This document shows, piece after piece, positions 34,463 to 46,397 of a stretch of 64,000 bases of DNA. The notes under the pieces were generated by a model that had not been told where the DNA came from, did not search any database, and saw nothing but the letters and a program-made list of their open reading frames with translations. Source of the DNA: Papaver somniferum (taxonomy: Eukaryota; Streptophyta; Magnoliopsida; Ranunculales; Papaveraceae); contig NC_039363.1 of the NCBI RefSeq assembly GCF_003573695.1, positions 153,290,406 to 153,354,405 of the forward strand. Reading direction: 5' to 3'. Positions within the stretch are counted from its first letter, which is position 1. Every line of letters begins with the position of its first letter. The translations under genes and the position numbers were made by a program.

Positions 34463-34545
34463 CGAAAATACTAAACAAAAAGTCCTTAAATAAAATCTTC
34501 AGTTTCTCTCTTTTTTGAAAGGCAAGTTCAACTTTCCACGCTTTG

Positions 34546-34700
34546 CTTCAAGCCAATCGTGCACAACAAAATAAAATAAAATACCAAAGACGTAAAATAG
34601 AGAAAAATAAATAAATAAAAATACTACTAAAAACAAAACCTAAAAAAATAAACCTAAAACCTAAATCTAAATACAAATCCACGTAGGCGGCGCCAAAAAT
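34546..34700 (-). other. Y leader and degraded primer binding site
   Basis: The minus strand reads TGGCGCCGCC at 34695-34686, the first ten bases of the tRNA-Asp-type PBS that is intact in Z, and then diverges. It lies five bases from the LTR, as in Z. Confidence 0.7.
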
Positions 34701-36370
34701 TGATGTAGTTTTTACAGTGATAAGAAAAGTTCGTTCAAAGACTTATAGAGATTTTTGGTTTCAGAATAATTTTTAACGCTAAAATTAATAAAACTTAAGT
34801 GAAAGTGATATCGGGGTTTTAGAAATAACCAAGACTCTGGATTCCACTACTACTCATGATTGATTGATAAGGATTTCAAAACTCTAATCAACTTTTAAGT
34901 CCTCTTTTTATCTTAATTCACTAAAAATCAGACATATTCTCAAATATTACTTGTAAACCTTAAGCATAGATTATCAATATATTTAACAAAGCATAACCTA
35001 TCAAATTGAATGACAAATAATTAGAAAAATCATGCAAACAGTTTGAAACTCTGCAAAAGCACTGATTAAGTGAATTATGTAATAAAACTAGAGAAAATAA
35101 AATAATTACCCATCAATCATGTGTAAGTATCTTCATCCATTCCCTTGGTTACGAGGTAATTAGCTCATCTTGTTGGAAACATGCTCAAAATATGAATTCA
35201 TTGCTCAAAAGGTGTTTACAAAGGTGAAAAGAATAAAAAAAGAATAAAACAGCAGTCACATAAAGCCTTTTGCAACTGAATAAACATCGATATTTCTCAT
35301 CTGTGGTTGGATATAAGACTGCTTTCTGCGATTGACTTTATCAGCCCAATGTTCTTCGTGTTATTCCTCCCTTGCAGCAGCAGGAACTTTTTCTTTCTCG
35401 CTCTGCAGTGTTCTAAACTTCACCCAACTATTCGACAACCTCCCCCAAACTCTCGATAACCCTTCTGGCTTCACCCATGTTCTATTTATACACACAGAAA
35501 CCCTCTTGGACAAGAAATCTCGATTAAATATTCTCTTTTATTTCTCCGGAGGCCACGAGATTTCTTTCCTTCTCTGTATTTTCTGCGCGTTTGTGGGTGG
35601 CTTCAAAATATCTCTATGATAGAAACAAATCCAGCAGAGGATACTCTAACCTCATCTTTACACCCTACTTCCACAAATAAAATCAAATATACCCGAAAAA
35701 ACTCTACCTCCCTGTTTTCTTCCACGCATGAAAATATCCTTCCATTTTCGATTCAAAGACCTTTACCAAGCCTTTTTACCTTAACAGGACCATAACAAAC
35801 CAAATACACGAGAAGGTTGCGTAAGATCCCATCCGAAATCATCCCTGATAATATACAGGTTACTGGAACTTCAAACTCCCTATTTTTCTCTAATCTCGAG
35901 TCTTAGCCAAATTTGATCCAATCCAACGACCTTACCAGGCCTGTTTAGCCCTTATGAGTCCATCCAAACTATTTCCGCTGATTGAATCTCTTCAGAAATC
36001 CCCTAAAAATCCAACCCTAATCTGTTCCGTGAAAACAAGTTTTTTCCCGCCAATTTTGAAAATTCAAAATGTAAAAGATGACCTCCCCTATCCTGTGTTG
36101 GTCTCCCTTTAGCAACTGGGGCGGAAATAGTAATTTTGGGGTGAACATAGTAATCTTTATGAATTCTTGTGGGTGCCTTTATCGCGTCCTCTAGGTGATT
36201 TTAGTAATTCATCTGGGGGGTCCAAATACCACTTTTCGAGCCAAATTCTCTGCAAAAGCTTATTTCTCCAAAGACACCTACAAAAACATAAAATAATCAA
36301 ATAAATACAAAATCGTGCACTAACAATACACATAATTGAGAACAAAATAGACACATAAATGCGTCTATCA
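34701..36370 (-). repeat. Y right LTR (5' LTR of the minus-strand element)
   Basis: Partner of 20613-22284; ends in GTCTATCA followed by the TSD TCTCC. Confidence 0.92.
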
Positions 36371-36373
36371 TCT

Positions 36374-36390
36374 CCCACTGTGGTCGCCAA
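36374..36390 (-). other. X primer binding site
   Basis: The minus strand reads TTGGCGACCACAGTGGG two bases inside the TGTAGATGG end of X's 5' LTR. The TGGCGAC start is a common gypsy-type PBS form. Y inserted immediately downstream. Confidence 0.65.
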
Positions 36391-36392
36391 TC

Positions 36393-38260
36393 TGTAGATG
36401 GGGAAAAACAATTTTATGGTTTTTACTTGATTGAGGAGATGACCGTGCGGAAGAAACTCCTTGAACCGATCAAATGCTCAACCTCACACACATGCACTGC
36501 AAGAAGGGAGTGCTTTAAGTTCGAGAGATCAATCTGTAGGACTCTGTCCTAAACCAAGATAATGGTTGTTCTAGAGTCAATTCGGTCACAAGAGAGGATG
36601 GGTTGATCTGTAGGAGGGAAGCTAAGAAATGTGTGAGATCAATGGTGATCAAAGATTGTAGGTGTGTTGTGTATTCTGAGTGAAGAAATAAGATAAGCTC
36701 TGATTGATTGAATTTGTTAATCTCGTGTTGTTTACTTGACTAGAGATTATTCTTTTTTTTCAATCATGATTCAGAGACTTATTTATATTGCTAGAATTGT
36801 AAACATCTTGATCCCACGAAGTGAGACAGTTGCTGGAGTCAAAGAGTGGGGAAGCGGGAAATCGTGTCAAAACCAGTTGCTCATCGTACGGAGACTTGGT
36901 TAATTTTCCACCCACTACTTTGCTAACTCCTCCAACTGATTGCACAACTTGCTCACATTCTCGTCGTGTGCATGAACACACGTGCCGTAGACCACCAGAC
37001 CAAAACCCTAGTTAATATCCCCCATGTGACACGATTGACATCTCGTGATTGTGGAGTCAGTTGCTGACTTTATGATACGATGAGTCCTTGTATTGTTGAG
37101 TCGAACGTGATTTGCAAATATTCTGAGACTCATGAATTGAACATGTCTGCTGAGACAAAGATATATTGTCGAATAAATGTTGATAACTTAAGGTGATCAA
37201 ATATTGCTGAATCGTTGAATATTGATAGTTGAACCAATATTCTTTAATCTGAGCGAGCTCGTCTGAGCAAATGTTGCTCGTTTGATGAATTTTTGGTATC
37301 ATTGAAGATTCATAGTTGAACCAATATTCCTTAGTCTGAGCAAATATTGCTCGTCTGAGCAAACGTTAATTTAAGATACTGACATCTGAGCCGAGCATAA
37401 TTACTATAGTGTTGATCACGGGACCAACATAAAATTATTAGTGATTGAATCTGCTCAGAATTATGTTTTTGCATAGCTCTGGATTCGAAACCCTAATTTT
37501 TGATCAATTGATGATTTGTTGAAAATCAACCACAAAGTGAAGGAGGAACCGACTACACGGGATTAGGAATCGACAATGTCACACCCATATGCTCAACTAA
37601 GAAAAATACCAAAATCTCTTGAAGACCAGTTGGTGAAAGGATGATTAAATGCTGGTTTAATCATTTATTAAAATACTGCTCGTGTGAGCGTCAGGTAGTA
37701 AATCCTGATTATGGAGAGATGAGGGACCGACCAAGCGTCATGGGACCCGCTCTTGGTGGTCGTGGGACCAGCTGATGGTCGTTTGAGAAAATTCTAAGTT
37801 GTTTGAGAAAGTTTGGACCCAATATGAGCAAATTAGGTCAAAATTGTTAAAACATGTGGGACCGGCTCTTTGAAAATCTTAGGTCCGGCCTCGGTCGGTC
37901 AAGGAGATATTCCAGTGTCCCATTTGTCTCAGTCCTGAGAGTTTTGATATTTTCTGATGCGCGTTTGAGCAACATTTTGAGAAAATATGAAGGATTCAGG
38001 GTTTTGCTGAAACTGGGGAATCTTCATGAGATGATGAAAAATAATTAATAAAATAGGGAATTGCAAGGTGTGGGACCGGCCACGGTTAGGGCATGGACGG
38101 ACAGCTAGCAAGCTCGGTCCCGCAACACCTTTCCCAATTTTATGTATTTTCCCTGATGTGAAGGAAATACCATGAAACTGAGGAATTTCATGAAGTTAAG
38201 GAATTTCCTTGAAATTACGTAAATAATAATAATAAAATAGGGAGTCATGAAGTGTGGGAC
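36393..38260 (-). repeat. X right LTR, part before Z
   Basis: It aligns with 8865-10745 of the left LTR, up to the GGGAC target of Z. Confidence 0.9.
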
Positions 38261-39774
38261 TGATGTAATTTTGTAGTGGTAAGTAAAGTGTTCGTTTCTC
38301 GGACTTGTTGAGATTCGATTTTAGACTTAATATAATATGTACAAGGAAAGATGTCACAGTATCGAGAGGTACTGAGATTCAGGATTCCACCAAATTTCAT
38401 TCATGTGACTCAATTAATAACTCCAATCAATTATAGCTCAAATATTAAAAATATGGACTTTTATTCTTTGCCAAAAATAGATTTTTAAAACTTTAGATGT
38501 AAATCACAAGCATGGTGTATCAAAAGCTCTTACGTCTAAGCATACACCATCAAACGAAATCACAACTAATTAGTGAAAATCATGAATCAATTAAAATAAG
38601 TGCAAAAATTCATAAAGAATTATTAAAATTACCACATGCGTGAAATAGGGTTTCCTCCGTCATCCCGGTGTTGGGGTTTACCTCCTCATATTAATCATGA
38701 TCTCAAAATACATGTATAAAGCTCAAAAGTTGATTAAAAGGGAGTAAAACAATTGAACAGAAAAATCGCAACAGAAATAACTGTTGCAAAGGCGTTGTTC
38801 ACTGTTACAAGAAGAACGATATATATGAAGTGATGTTGAGACTGCAGCTGCGACCCCCACAACTTTGTCGTAAACACTGTTGAAGAACGACTGTCTTCGG
38901 ACGTCCGTTCTTCGTGTTCTTCAGCAGCAGCAGAAACAGAGTTTGATCGAACTCTGATTTCTTCTTCTCTGGCCCTCCTTAGGTTCCCAAACTCTCGGTT
39001 CCCCTTCTATATGACCCAACCAATCTATTTATATCAAAAAGGCCGATTAAATCTCTCTAAAATCTTCTCGAAATCTCTTCTTTTCTTTTCTTGGCAGTTA
39101 CGGCAATAATCTTTTCTCTAAATTGTTCCACGCGTTTCTGAGCTTTCCTGATTGTCTCAAACTCTTCCTTAGATAGATATGTATCTTTGGAAAGATTTTT
39201 AGGTCTTTAGTCTCTTTAGAACTTCTAAAAATAATCTCAATAGGGTCCGTGTAAAAACACTTTACTGTTTAGCTCCAACTCGCTTTCTAGCCCAATTCGA
39301 TCCAAACAAACGACTATACCAGGCTTGTTTAGTTGAATCACGTCCAGCCCAATCAATTCTGGCGATTGAATCTCACTAAAACACCTTCGAAATCAATCCC
39401 CAACTCTGCCAGTTGCATGCACAAAATTTCCCGCCAATTTCAGTTTTTGAATGTGAAGGGGAAAGGTTACCCCTTATCCAGTGGTCGCCCCTTATCCGCT
39501 TATGGAGTCCGTATAACACTTGTCCCTTGGGTGCATTTAGTAATTTTTCTGGGATGTTTTCAACACTTTTATCGGGGTTCCTCCGGGGTATTTCTGGGAT
39601 GTCACTGGTACGTCTGCTACGGAGGTTCAAATGTCACGTTTTGAGCCAATTTCGCCGCAAAAGCTTATTTCTCCAAAAACACCTACAAAGAGATAAAATA
39701 CCAAAATAAATACAAGAATGAGAACTATCAATATATAGAATCGATACAAATTAGACACAAAAATGTGTCTATCA
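38261..39774 (-). repeat. Z left LTR
   Basis: Equal in length to the right LTR with few substitutions; minus-strand start TGATAGACACATTTTTGTGT. Confidence 0.95.
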
Positions 39775-40999
39775 AATACCCCCAAACTTATTATTTGCTA
39801 GTCCTCGAGCAAATCAAATAGAAAATAAAATCCTAACTCACTGTCGCAGACATCGTCGATTGCATTTAGCGTATGCAATAAGCCTTTAAACCCCTAGGTG
39901 GCCCTAGTGGCCGAGTTATAGTCTCGGGAGGGCTTACTAGAGGTATACCCACAAAACTTTTATACTTCAGATCCTTGCTATCTACACAGAATCTTGGAAG
40001 TCACTAAAGAATCTCCTTGGTTGGCATACTTATTGACTACAGGAGGAAGTACCCTGATGCGAAATTCCAATTGTTGTACACGAGTTTGCACTCAAGCATA
40101 CTAAAATTCATATAAAGTGACAGAGCTCTACTCAAATAGTTGCACTATGGACATCAATATCCGGAGTCAAAACTAATCACATGGATAGATCAAGAATATG
40201 GATATAAAGAAAAACATAGATGGTTTTGATGTTTACCAAGTGAACGGCGTTTCCCATATCTGTCTGAAGGCCTCCGCCAAAATGAACCTATCCTAATGGA
40301 CTGAGGTACTAGTCTGACTAATATCAACACACTGGCATATACAAGGGTACCAGTGGTCGACTTTATTCACTTTCTTTTTTTCTCTTTTTTTTTCAACCTT
40401 TATTTTCAACCTTTTTTTTTTTGATTCGTTTGGTCTAATTGGTCTGTTTTTTTTTTTTTTTTTTGTAACTCAATCACTCTAATTCACCCTAGCATTGGTA
40501 ACAACTTGAATCGTGGGCCCCACCTATCACTTAGAGAAACATGGTTTAAAAACAAAATAAAATAAAAATAGAAGTGAAAAGGACTCAACGAGATATGGTG
40601 AAACTATCATGTTATTTCTAACACCTGAGCTCTGTGCTTTTACGAATAGACTCTTCTAGATGTTTCCATCTAATCAGATTGGTTCCTCAACTCCTACGAT
40701 CAAAATGCTTCCATCCACTTAGATTAGTTAGTGCAATCCTCAATAGGCATAAATTTCTAGGTTCTGGAGTTTATTTATTCATACTGCAACTAAAAAGTTT
40801 CTCCCATACCCCCAAACTTAAATCTAACATTGTCCTCAATGTTCTAAAGATAAAATTAAAAGCATGAACAAGGAGAAACTGTTACCATTTGAAGCAAAAG
40901 AGATAAGGAAAGATATTACCATGTTGCATGAGATTGGGTTACCTCCCAAAAAGTGCTAAATTTAAAGTCTTCAGCGAGACGTCAAATACCACAAAATGG
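39775..40999 (-). other. Z conserved non-coding region between protease frame and 3' LTR
   Basis: The polypurine tract AAGTTTGGGGGTATT (minus) abuts the LTR. The rest matches Y 22285-23555 closely and has no ORF. It includes T-rich runs at 40375-40470. Confidence 0.7.
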
Positions 41000-42097
41000 C
41001 TAATTACCTTTCAAATCATATATCAATAGTCGAAACAACTGTGGGTCAACAAAAGCAAATAAAATTGCCACAATTATCAGACAACTGCACCAAATCAGAA
41101 AAATGAACAGACATAGCACATCCTCATCCAAGGTTTCCTGCAAGACAACTGGATTTTTCTGTTGTGCCCATTTGGTCTTCATATGAGTGTCTTGACAAAT
41201 TGACTCATTCGAACAACAAGTCTTTAGAATTTTCTCCTGGACAATATCAGGAGGATCCGGTTGCGGAGTCGGAAGTGACTCAAGTAACACCTCAGGTACA
41301 CTAGGCTCGAACCCCAAGTTAGGGACTTCTAATGGAGATAATTGACCATTACTACCCCCAAACTTAGGGTAGTCAGTATTCTCGGACAAACCTCTAACTA
41401 TTGCTTGAATTTCTGGATCCTCAGAGTCTTTAAAATACTCAAGAGCTTCTTCTAGTTCATTATCCCCAAACTTAGGGTCAAAACTACTCTCCGTAAGGCC
41501 TAGCACTATGGCTTGAATCTCAGGGTCCGTAGAGTCTTTAAAGTGCTCAAGAGCTTCTTCTAGTTCAAAAGTTTGGCCACCTAACTGACTTAAGAGAATT
41601 TCCTCATCAAGTTCATCTAAGGAATCACCAAATAAAGTGTCGTCCCAATTATCCTGAGTTATATCCTGAACTAAAGTGCTAATCATATTCACTTCTTCTA
41701 AATCATCGGAAGCTTGTCTATTAACATTAAAGACATTTAGTTCAGTGGTCATATTACCAAAGGATATGTTCATAAGTCCGGTCCTACAGTTGATGACTGC
41801 GTTAGCTGTGGCTAAAAATGGGCGACCTAAAATCACTGGTATTTGAGCACTAGGATCCTGAACAGGCTGAGTATCTAGAACAACGAAATCCACTGGATAA
41901 ATAAATTTATCAACCTCAATCAGAACATCCTCTATGACACCATGAGGTATTTTGACAGACCTATCAGCTAATTGCAATGTCATTTTAGTCGGTTTCAACT
42001 TACCAAGACCTAGATGGTTGTATACATGATAAGGGAGTAAGTTCACACTAGCTCCTAAGTCAAGCAATGCCTTATCTACTGAATAATTACCGATCAC
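41000..42097 (-). CDS. Z aspartic protease with duplicated acidic motif and hydrophobic C-terminus (365 aa)
   Basis: An uninterrupted frame of 365 codons. Protease: D-L-G-A-S at residues 13-17, L-A-D-R-S-V-K at 43-49 and I-L-G-R-P-F-L-A-T at 89-97, as in Athila pol. Residues 178-211 and 214-247 are two copies of a motif beginning E-L-E-E-A-L-E and containing D-P-E-I-Q-A-I-V. Residues 327-350 are almost entirely hydrophobic and look like a membrane helix, followed by D-P-Q-L-F-R-L-L-I-Y. Pol normally continues into RT here, but instead the frame stops. It overlaps no gag frame; a shift of one base near 42125 is needed to read through from gag. It would mature Z gag; the tail's role is unknown. 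Confidence 0.75.
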   Translation of the reverse strand: MIGNYSVDKALLDLGASVNLLPYHVYNHLGLGKLKPTKMTLQLADRSVKIPHGVIEDVLIEVDKFIYPVDFVVLDTQPVQDPSAQIPVILGRPFLATANAVINCRTGLMNISFGNMTTELNVFNVNRQASDDLEEVNMISTLVQDITQDNWDDTLFGDSLDELDEEILLSQLGGQTFELEEALEHFKDSTDPEIQAIVLGLTESSFDPKFGDNELEEALEYFKDSEDPEIQAIVRGLSENTDYPKFGGSNGQLSPLEVPNLGFEPSVPEVLLESLPTPQPDPPDIVQEKILKTCCSNESICQDTHMKTKWAQQKNPVVLQETLDEDVLCLFIFLIWCSCLIIVAILFAFVDPQLFRLLIYDLKGN

Positions 42098-42147
42098 ACA
42101 AGATATGGTGGGGCATCCAGGGTCTTTATACTTAGGGGTTGTTTGGT

Positions 42148-43847
42148 TCAGATGATTGAACTTACCTGACCAGCTAAAAAGGATTTCTTATGGAGATTAA
42201 GCTTACGCTTTCGTGTACAAAGGTCCTTAAGGAACTTGGCATAAGCAGGCATTTGCCTAATTGCTTCTAATAAAGGGATGTTAATGTTTACCTGCTTAAA
42301 TATCTCTAGTATTTCGTTGAAAGTCGACTCTCTATTTGTTGGAGCTAACAACTGTGGATATGGGGCTTTGGGTACAAAATGAGACCTGTCGGGAACCACA
42401 TTGGCATCACTAGAAATTTTATCGGTTTCTTCAGTTAGTGGCTCCTTCTGGGGCTCATCTTGGGAACTAGAAGGTGGATCTAGAGTATGTCCACTATTAG
42501 GCATGGCTACCTTATTGTCTACCGTTTTACCACTCCTAAGGGTTGTGACAGAATTCACTTGATTAAATGGTTTTGCACCTACTTCATTAACTACTCTAGG
42601 GTTGGGTATCGGTTGACTAGGGAACTTACCTTTTTCTCTTAGAGACTCATTGATCAGACTAACCTGGTCTTTCAATTCAGAAATGGCCTGACTATGTTCT
42701 TGTCCTATCCTATTACTAGCTTCTATGCTTTGTGAAAGCAATTGACGCATATTTTCAGTATTTTGAATAAACGAGGTGAGAGTTTCCTCTAGACTTAAGA
42801 TTTTCTTATCAGACTGATTCTAAAACTGAGTTGATCCTGAAGTATTCTTAGTATAGCCAAAACCTGGGGGAACATTAGAGTTACTAAACTGACCTTGGTC
42901 CTTAGACCATGAAAGGTTCAGATGGTTTCTCCAACCAGGATTATAGGTTTCTGAATATGGGTCAAACTTCTGACGGTTATCAAACCTAGTGTTATTATAG
43001 AGAGCATTGGCTTGCTCTTTATTATTCTGGCATTCCCAAAAAGGCTCTAGTCTACCACTAGTGTGACCCAATTCTAAAGCTTCTAACCTTTTTGCTATAG
43101 CAGCAACTTTGGCATCTGATTCATAGCCTCCTTCTACCCTATTAACGTTTCCTCTACCTAGAAGAATTGTTCTCTTGGGTTCCCAACAATATCCAATTGC
43201 TGGGTCTTTTCGGCGATTTCATTCAAAAATTCCATTGCCGCATCAACAGTTCGGTTTTCAAAACCACCAGTACATAGAGACTCAACCATGGTTATTGTCG
43301 AATAATCTAAACCCTCATAAAGGATTTGAACTATACTAACCTTTTCTAAACCATGATGAGGACATTGGGCTAATAAGTCATTGGACCTTTCCAAATACCT
43401 ATATAACGATTCTCCCTCCTGTTGAGAAAATGTGCAGATTTGCGTCATAATAGACGATGTTTTGTGCCTAGGGAAAAACTTGTTCAAAAAGGCAGATGTA
43501 AGTTGTTCATATGTTTCTATTGAACCGGAAGCCAAACTATATAGCCACGATTTGGCTTTATCTTTCAGGGAAAAGGGAAATAACCTAAGTTTCAAAGCAT
43601 CATCATCAAGGTCTCTAATCTTTAGGGTACTACAAATTTCCTCAAAATCCTTAACATGAAAGTATGGGTTTTCATTTTCTTTCCCTAAAAAGATTGGGAG
43701 CATCTGTAGGGTCCCAGGCCTAAGTTTATAATTTGCTTCAGTTTCGGCTAACCTGATACAAGAAGGACGAGTAGTCCTAGTTGGGTTCAACAAAGCTTTC
43801 AAAGTTGTCATTGCTGGCACTATCGGGATATTTGGCATTCTATGCAA
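42148..43847 (-). pseudogene. Z gag (Athila-type capsid protein), lightly broken
   Basis: Frames 43847-43158 (229 codons), 43071-42820 and 42750-42148 (200 codons) form one gag. The core has L-K-D-K-A-K-S-W-L-Y-S-L and F-F-P-R-H-K-T, then Y-N-P-G-W-R-N-H (about 42940), a coiled coil and a C-terminal I-P-L-L-E-A-I-R-Q-M-P-A-Y-A-K-F-L-K, all Athila gag signatures. No CCHC knuckle is seen. The breaks are stops at about 43158 and 42822. The ATG at 43838 directly follows a good splice acceptor. Confidence 0.8.
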
Positions 43848-44404
43848 TCACAAAACAAGGCTGACTCAACCAAATCAAACCTAATTTTCTAGCAAACAAA
43901 AAGCATGATGGTTCCACTTAGATTGTTTCTAGACCAGCTTCTATTCTTTCGAAAAGGAACTCGTTACAATCTGAGCAAACCCCTTTGGAATCAATCCGAG
44001 TCAAAGTAAGTTGAATCGAGGCGAGGGAAGCTCAGTGGAGCTTTGATACCCAAGGCCTCACCGGTTAAAAGGCGGCGCAGTCACGCATTCAACTCACAGA
44101 AACCATCATGAACTTCGAAGTATGCTCAAAAGAGTAACCAATATTTTTCGAATGACTTTCCTATTAAGCTCGTTACCCTATCGGTCTCTTTTCTAGTCAA
44201 AATTTTAGGCTTAGGTTCGCGTTTGGTTTCGTTTTCCTAAGGCGCGCAAGAAGAGAACGGTGATGAAATCCGAACCCTTATCTTGTATGGCCAGTCTTTA
44301 CTAGGAAATTAAAGCAACCGTTTTCAAGTCCTCAGCATATATGCAAACGAAGGAATACAGTAAACCCGCTGACAGGGGATTCACGGGTGTTTCGAAAAAC
44401 TTAC
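43840..44404 (-). other. Possible leader intron of Z
   Basis: Donor GGGAG|GTAAGTTT at 44405/44404 and acceptor TTGTTTTGTGATTGCATAG at 43840, directly before the gag ATG. The 565-nt interval has no useful ORF. The surrounding leader (44405-44540) is GC-richer than the rest. Confidence 0.4.
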
Positions 44405-44883
44405 CTCCCGTACCATACGGGCGAAGAACCGCTGAAGTCGACTCGGGCCACGACTCCTATGTCATGTACGAGCCCGAGGGGCCGAGGCGATATCGTAATC
44501 ACCGTCCTTCTCTGCACACAGTTCTTATTTAAACCAACCCTTCCGTAGGGTTTAAAAATAATAATGTCCCAGTCCAAAAATAAAGTCCAAAAAGTGTCCA
44601 AAAATAAAAAGAAAAATTACAAAAAATAAAACCCTATTTACAGTTTCTAAAAATAAAAAAAAATAACTATACACAAAATATTCTTCTTCACTCCTTTCGG
44701 ATTCCTCTTTTCTTTCCTTCTTTGGCGATGCTTTCCTTTTATAGCACTTTTTCTTTCCTTGTAGCTTCGCTCCAATCTGAAAAGAATTGAAAAATACCAA
44801 AGGCGTAAAAGAGAACAAAAATTCTAAAAGAAATAAAATAAATCTAAAACCTAATACAAATCCCCGGCAGCGGCGCCAAAAAT
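44405..44883 (-). other. Z 5' leader with tRNA-Asp-type primer binding site
   Basis: The PBS on the minus strand is 44878-44861, separated by five bases (44883-44879) from the LTR. The remainder is non-coding A/T-rich sequence and a GC-rich block (44405-44540). Confidence 0.8.
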
Positions 44884-46397
44884 TGATGTAATTTTTTAGT
44901 AGTAAGTAAAGTGTTCGTTTCTCGGACTTGTTGAGATTCGATTTTAGACTTAATATAATATGTACAAGGAAAGATGTCACAGTATCGAGAGGTACTGAGA
45001 TTCAGGATTCCACCAAATTCCATTCATGTGACTCAATTAATAACTCCAATCAATTAAAGCTCAAATATTAAAAATATGGACTCTTATTCTTTGCCAAAAA
45101 TAGATTTTTAAAACTTTAGATGTAAATCACAAGCATGGTGTATCAAAAGCTCTTACGTCTAAGCATACACCATCAAACGAAATCACAACTAATTAGTGAA
45201 AATCATGAATCAATTAAAATAAGTGCAAAAGGTCATAAAGAATTATTAAAATTACCACATGCGTGAAATAGAGTTTCCTCCGGCATCCCAGTGTTGGGGT
45301 TTAGATCCTCATATTAATCATGATCTCAAAATACATGTATAAAGCTCAAAAGTTGATTAAAAGGGAGTAAAAGAATTGAACAGAAAAATCGCAACAGAAA
45401 TAACTGTTGCAAAGGCGTTGTTCACTGTTACAAGAAGAACGATATATATGAAGTGCTGTTGAGACTGCAGCTGCGACCCTCACAACTTTGTCGTAAACAC
45501 TGTTGAAGAACGGCTGTCTTCGGACGTCCGTTCTTCGTGTTCTTCAGCAGCAGCAGAAACAGAGTTTGATCGAACTCTGATTTCTTCTTCTCTGGCCCTC
45601 CTCAGGTTCCCAAACTCTCGACTCCCCTTCTATATGACCCAACCAATCTATTTATATCAAAAAGGCCGATTAAATCTCTCCAAAATCTTCTCGAAATCTC
45701 TTCTTTTCTTTTCTTGGCAGTTACGACAATAATCTTTTCTCTAAATTGTTCAACGCGTTTCTGAGCTTTCCCGATTGTCTCAAACTCTTCCTTAGATAGA
45801 TATGTATCTTTGGAAAGATTTTTAGGTCTTTAGTCTCTCTAGAACTTCTAAAAATAATCTCAATAGGGTCCGTGTAAAAACACTTTACTGTTTATCTCCA
45901 ACTCGGTTTCTAGCCCAATTCGATCCAAACAAACGACTATACCAGGCTTGTTTAGTTGAATCACGTTCAGCCCAATCAATTCTGGCGATTGAATCTCACT
46001 AAAACACCTTCGAAATCAATCCCCAACTCTGCCAGTTGCATGCACAAAATTTCCCGCCAATTTCAGTTTTTGAACGTGAAGGGGAAAGGTTATCCCTTAT
46101 CCAGTGGTCGCCCCTTATCCGCTTCTGGAGTTCGTATAACACTTGTCCCTTGGGTGCGTTTAGAAATTTTTCTGGGATGTTTTCAACACTTTTATCGGGG
46201 TTCCTCCGGGGTATTTCTGGGATTTCACTGGTACGTCTGCTACGGAGGTTCAAATGCCACGTTTTGAGCCAATTTCGCCGCAAAAGCTTATTTCTCCAAA
46301 AACAACTACAAAGAGATAAAATACCAAAATAAATACAAGAATGAGAACTATCAATATATAGAATCGAGATAAATTAGACACAAAAATGTGTCTATCA
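44884..46397 (-). repeat. Z right LTR (5' LTR)
   Basis: Partner of 38261-39774, same length. Confidence 0.95.

Larger units (their letters stand above)
28874..34545 (-). mobile_element. Nearly full-length L1-type LINE inserted in the leader of Y
   Basis: On the minus strand it has ORF1 (34462-33063), endonuclease (33060-32485), reverse transcriptase (32492-30864), a C-terminal zinc-type region and RNase H (30836-28967), a short 3' UTR and a poly(A) seen as T9 at 28874-28882. The C-terminal RNase H is typical of one plant L1 branch. The 5' end is placed near 34545, where Y sequence similar to Z's leader (AATACCAAAGACGTAAAA) resumes. I could not settle the target duplication. Several stops and frameshifts make it inactive. 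Confidence 0.85.
20613..36370 (-). mobile_element. Element Y: Athila-type gag-protease retrotransposon without RT, inserted in X
   Basis: The LTRs 20613-22284 and 34701-36370 (1672 and 1670 bp) both run TGAT[AG]TAG ... GTCTATCA on the plus strand. The 5-bp TSD TCTCC is at 20608-20612 and 36371-36375. The insertion point is only a few bases into X's PBS region. The minus-strand interior holds a degraded tRNA-Asp-type PBS (34686-34695), a gag interrupted by a LINE and a TIR element, a protease frame and a C-terminal extension ending in a hydrophobic segment. No RT, RNase H or integrase belongs to Y itself; the RT at 30864-32492 is from the LINE. It is closely related to Z. Confidence 0.9.
38261..46397 (-). 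mobile_element. Element Z: Athila-type gag-protease retrotransposon without RT, inserted in X's LTR
   Basis: The two LTRs are each 1514 bp (38261-39774 and 44884-46397) and nearly identical. The TSD GGGAC is at 38256-38260 and 46398-46402. An intact-looking PBS TGGCGCCGCTGCCGGGGA is at 44878-44861 and a polypurine tract lies next to the left LTR. Internally only leader, gag, protease and an extension with a hydrophobic tail are present in 5.1 kb. There is no trace of RT or integrase and no gap where they would have been. It is the youngest-looking LTR element here and related to Y. Confidence 0.92.

Noticed and set aside
28874..34545. A target duplication for the LINE
   Set aside because: AATTACAAGTCC before the poly(T) has no convincing match near 34545; short partial matches were not accepted.
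39333..39709. Overlapping ORFs of about 100 codons, repeated at 45956-46332
   Set aside because: They are in the two Z LTRs; duplication explains their conservation and no domain is visible.
44552..44980. Minus-strand ORF of 142 codons with many Phe and Leu
   Set aside because: It crosses the PBS and LTR boundary and has low-complexity A/T-driven composition.
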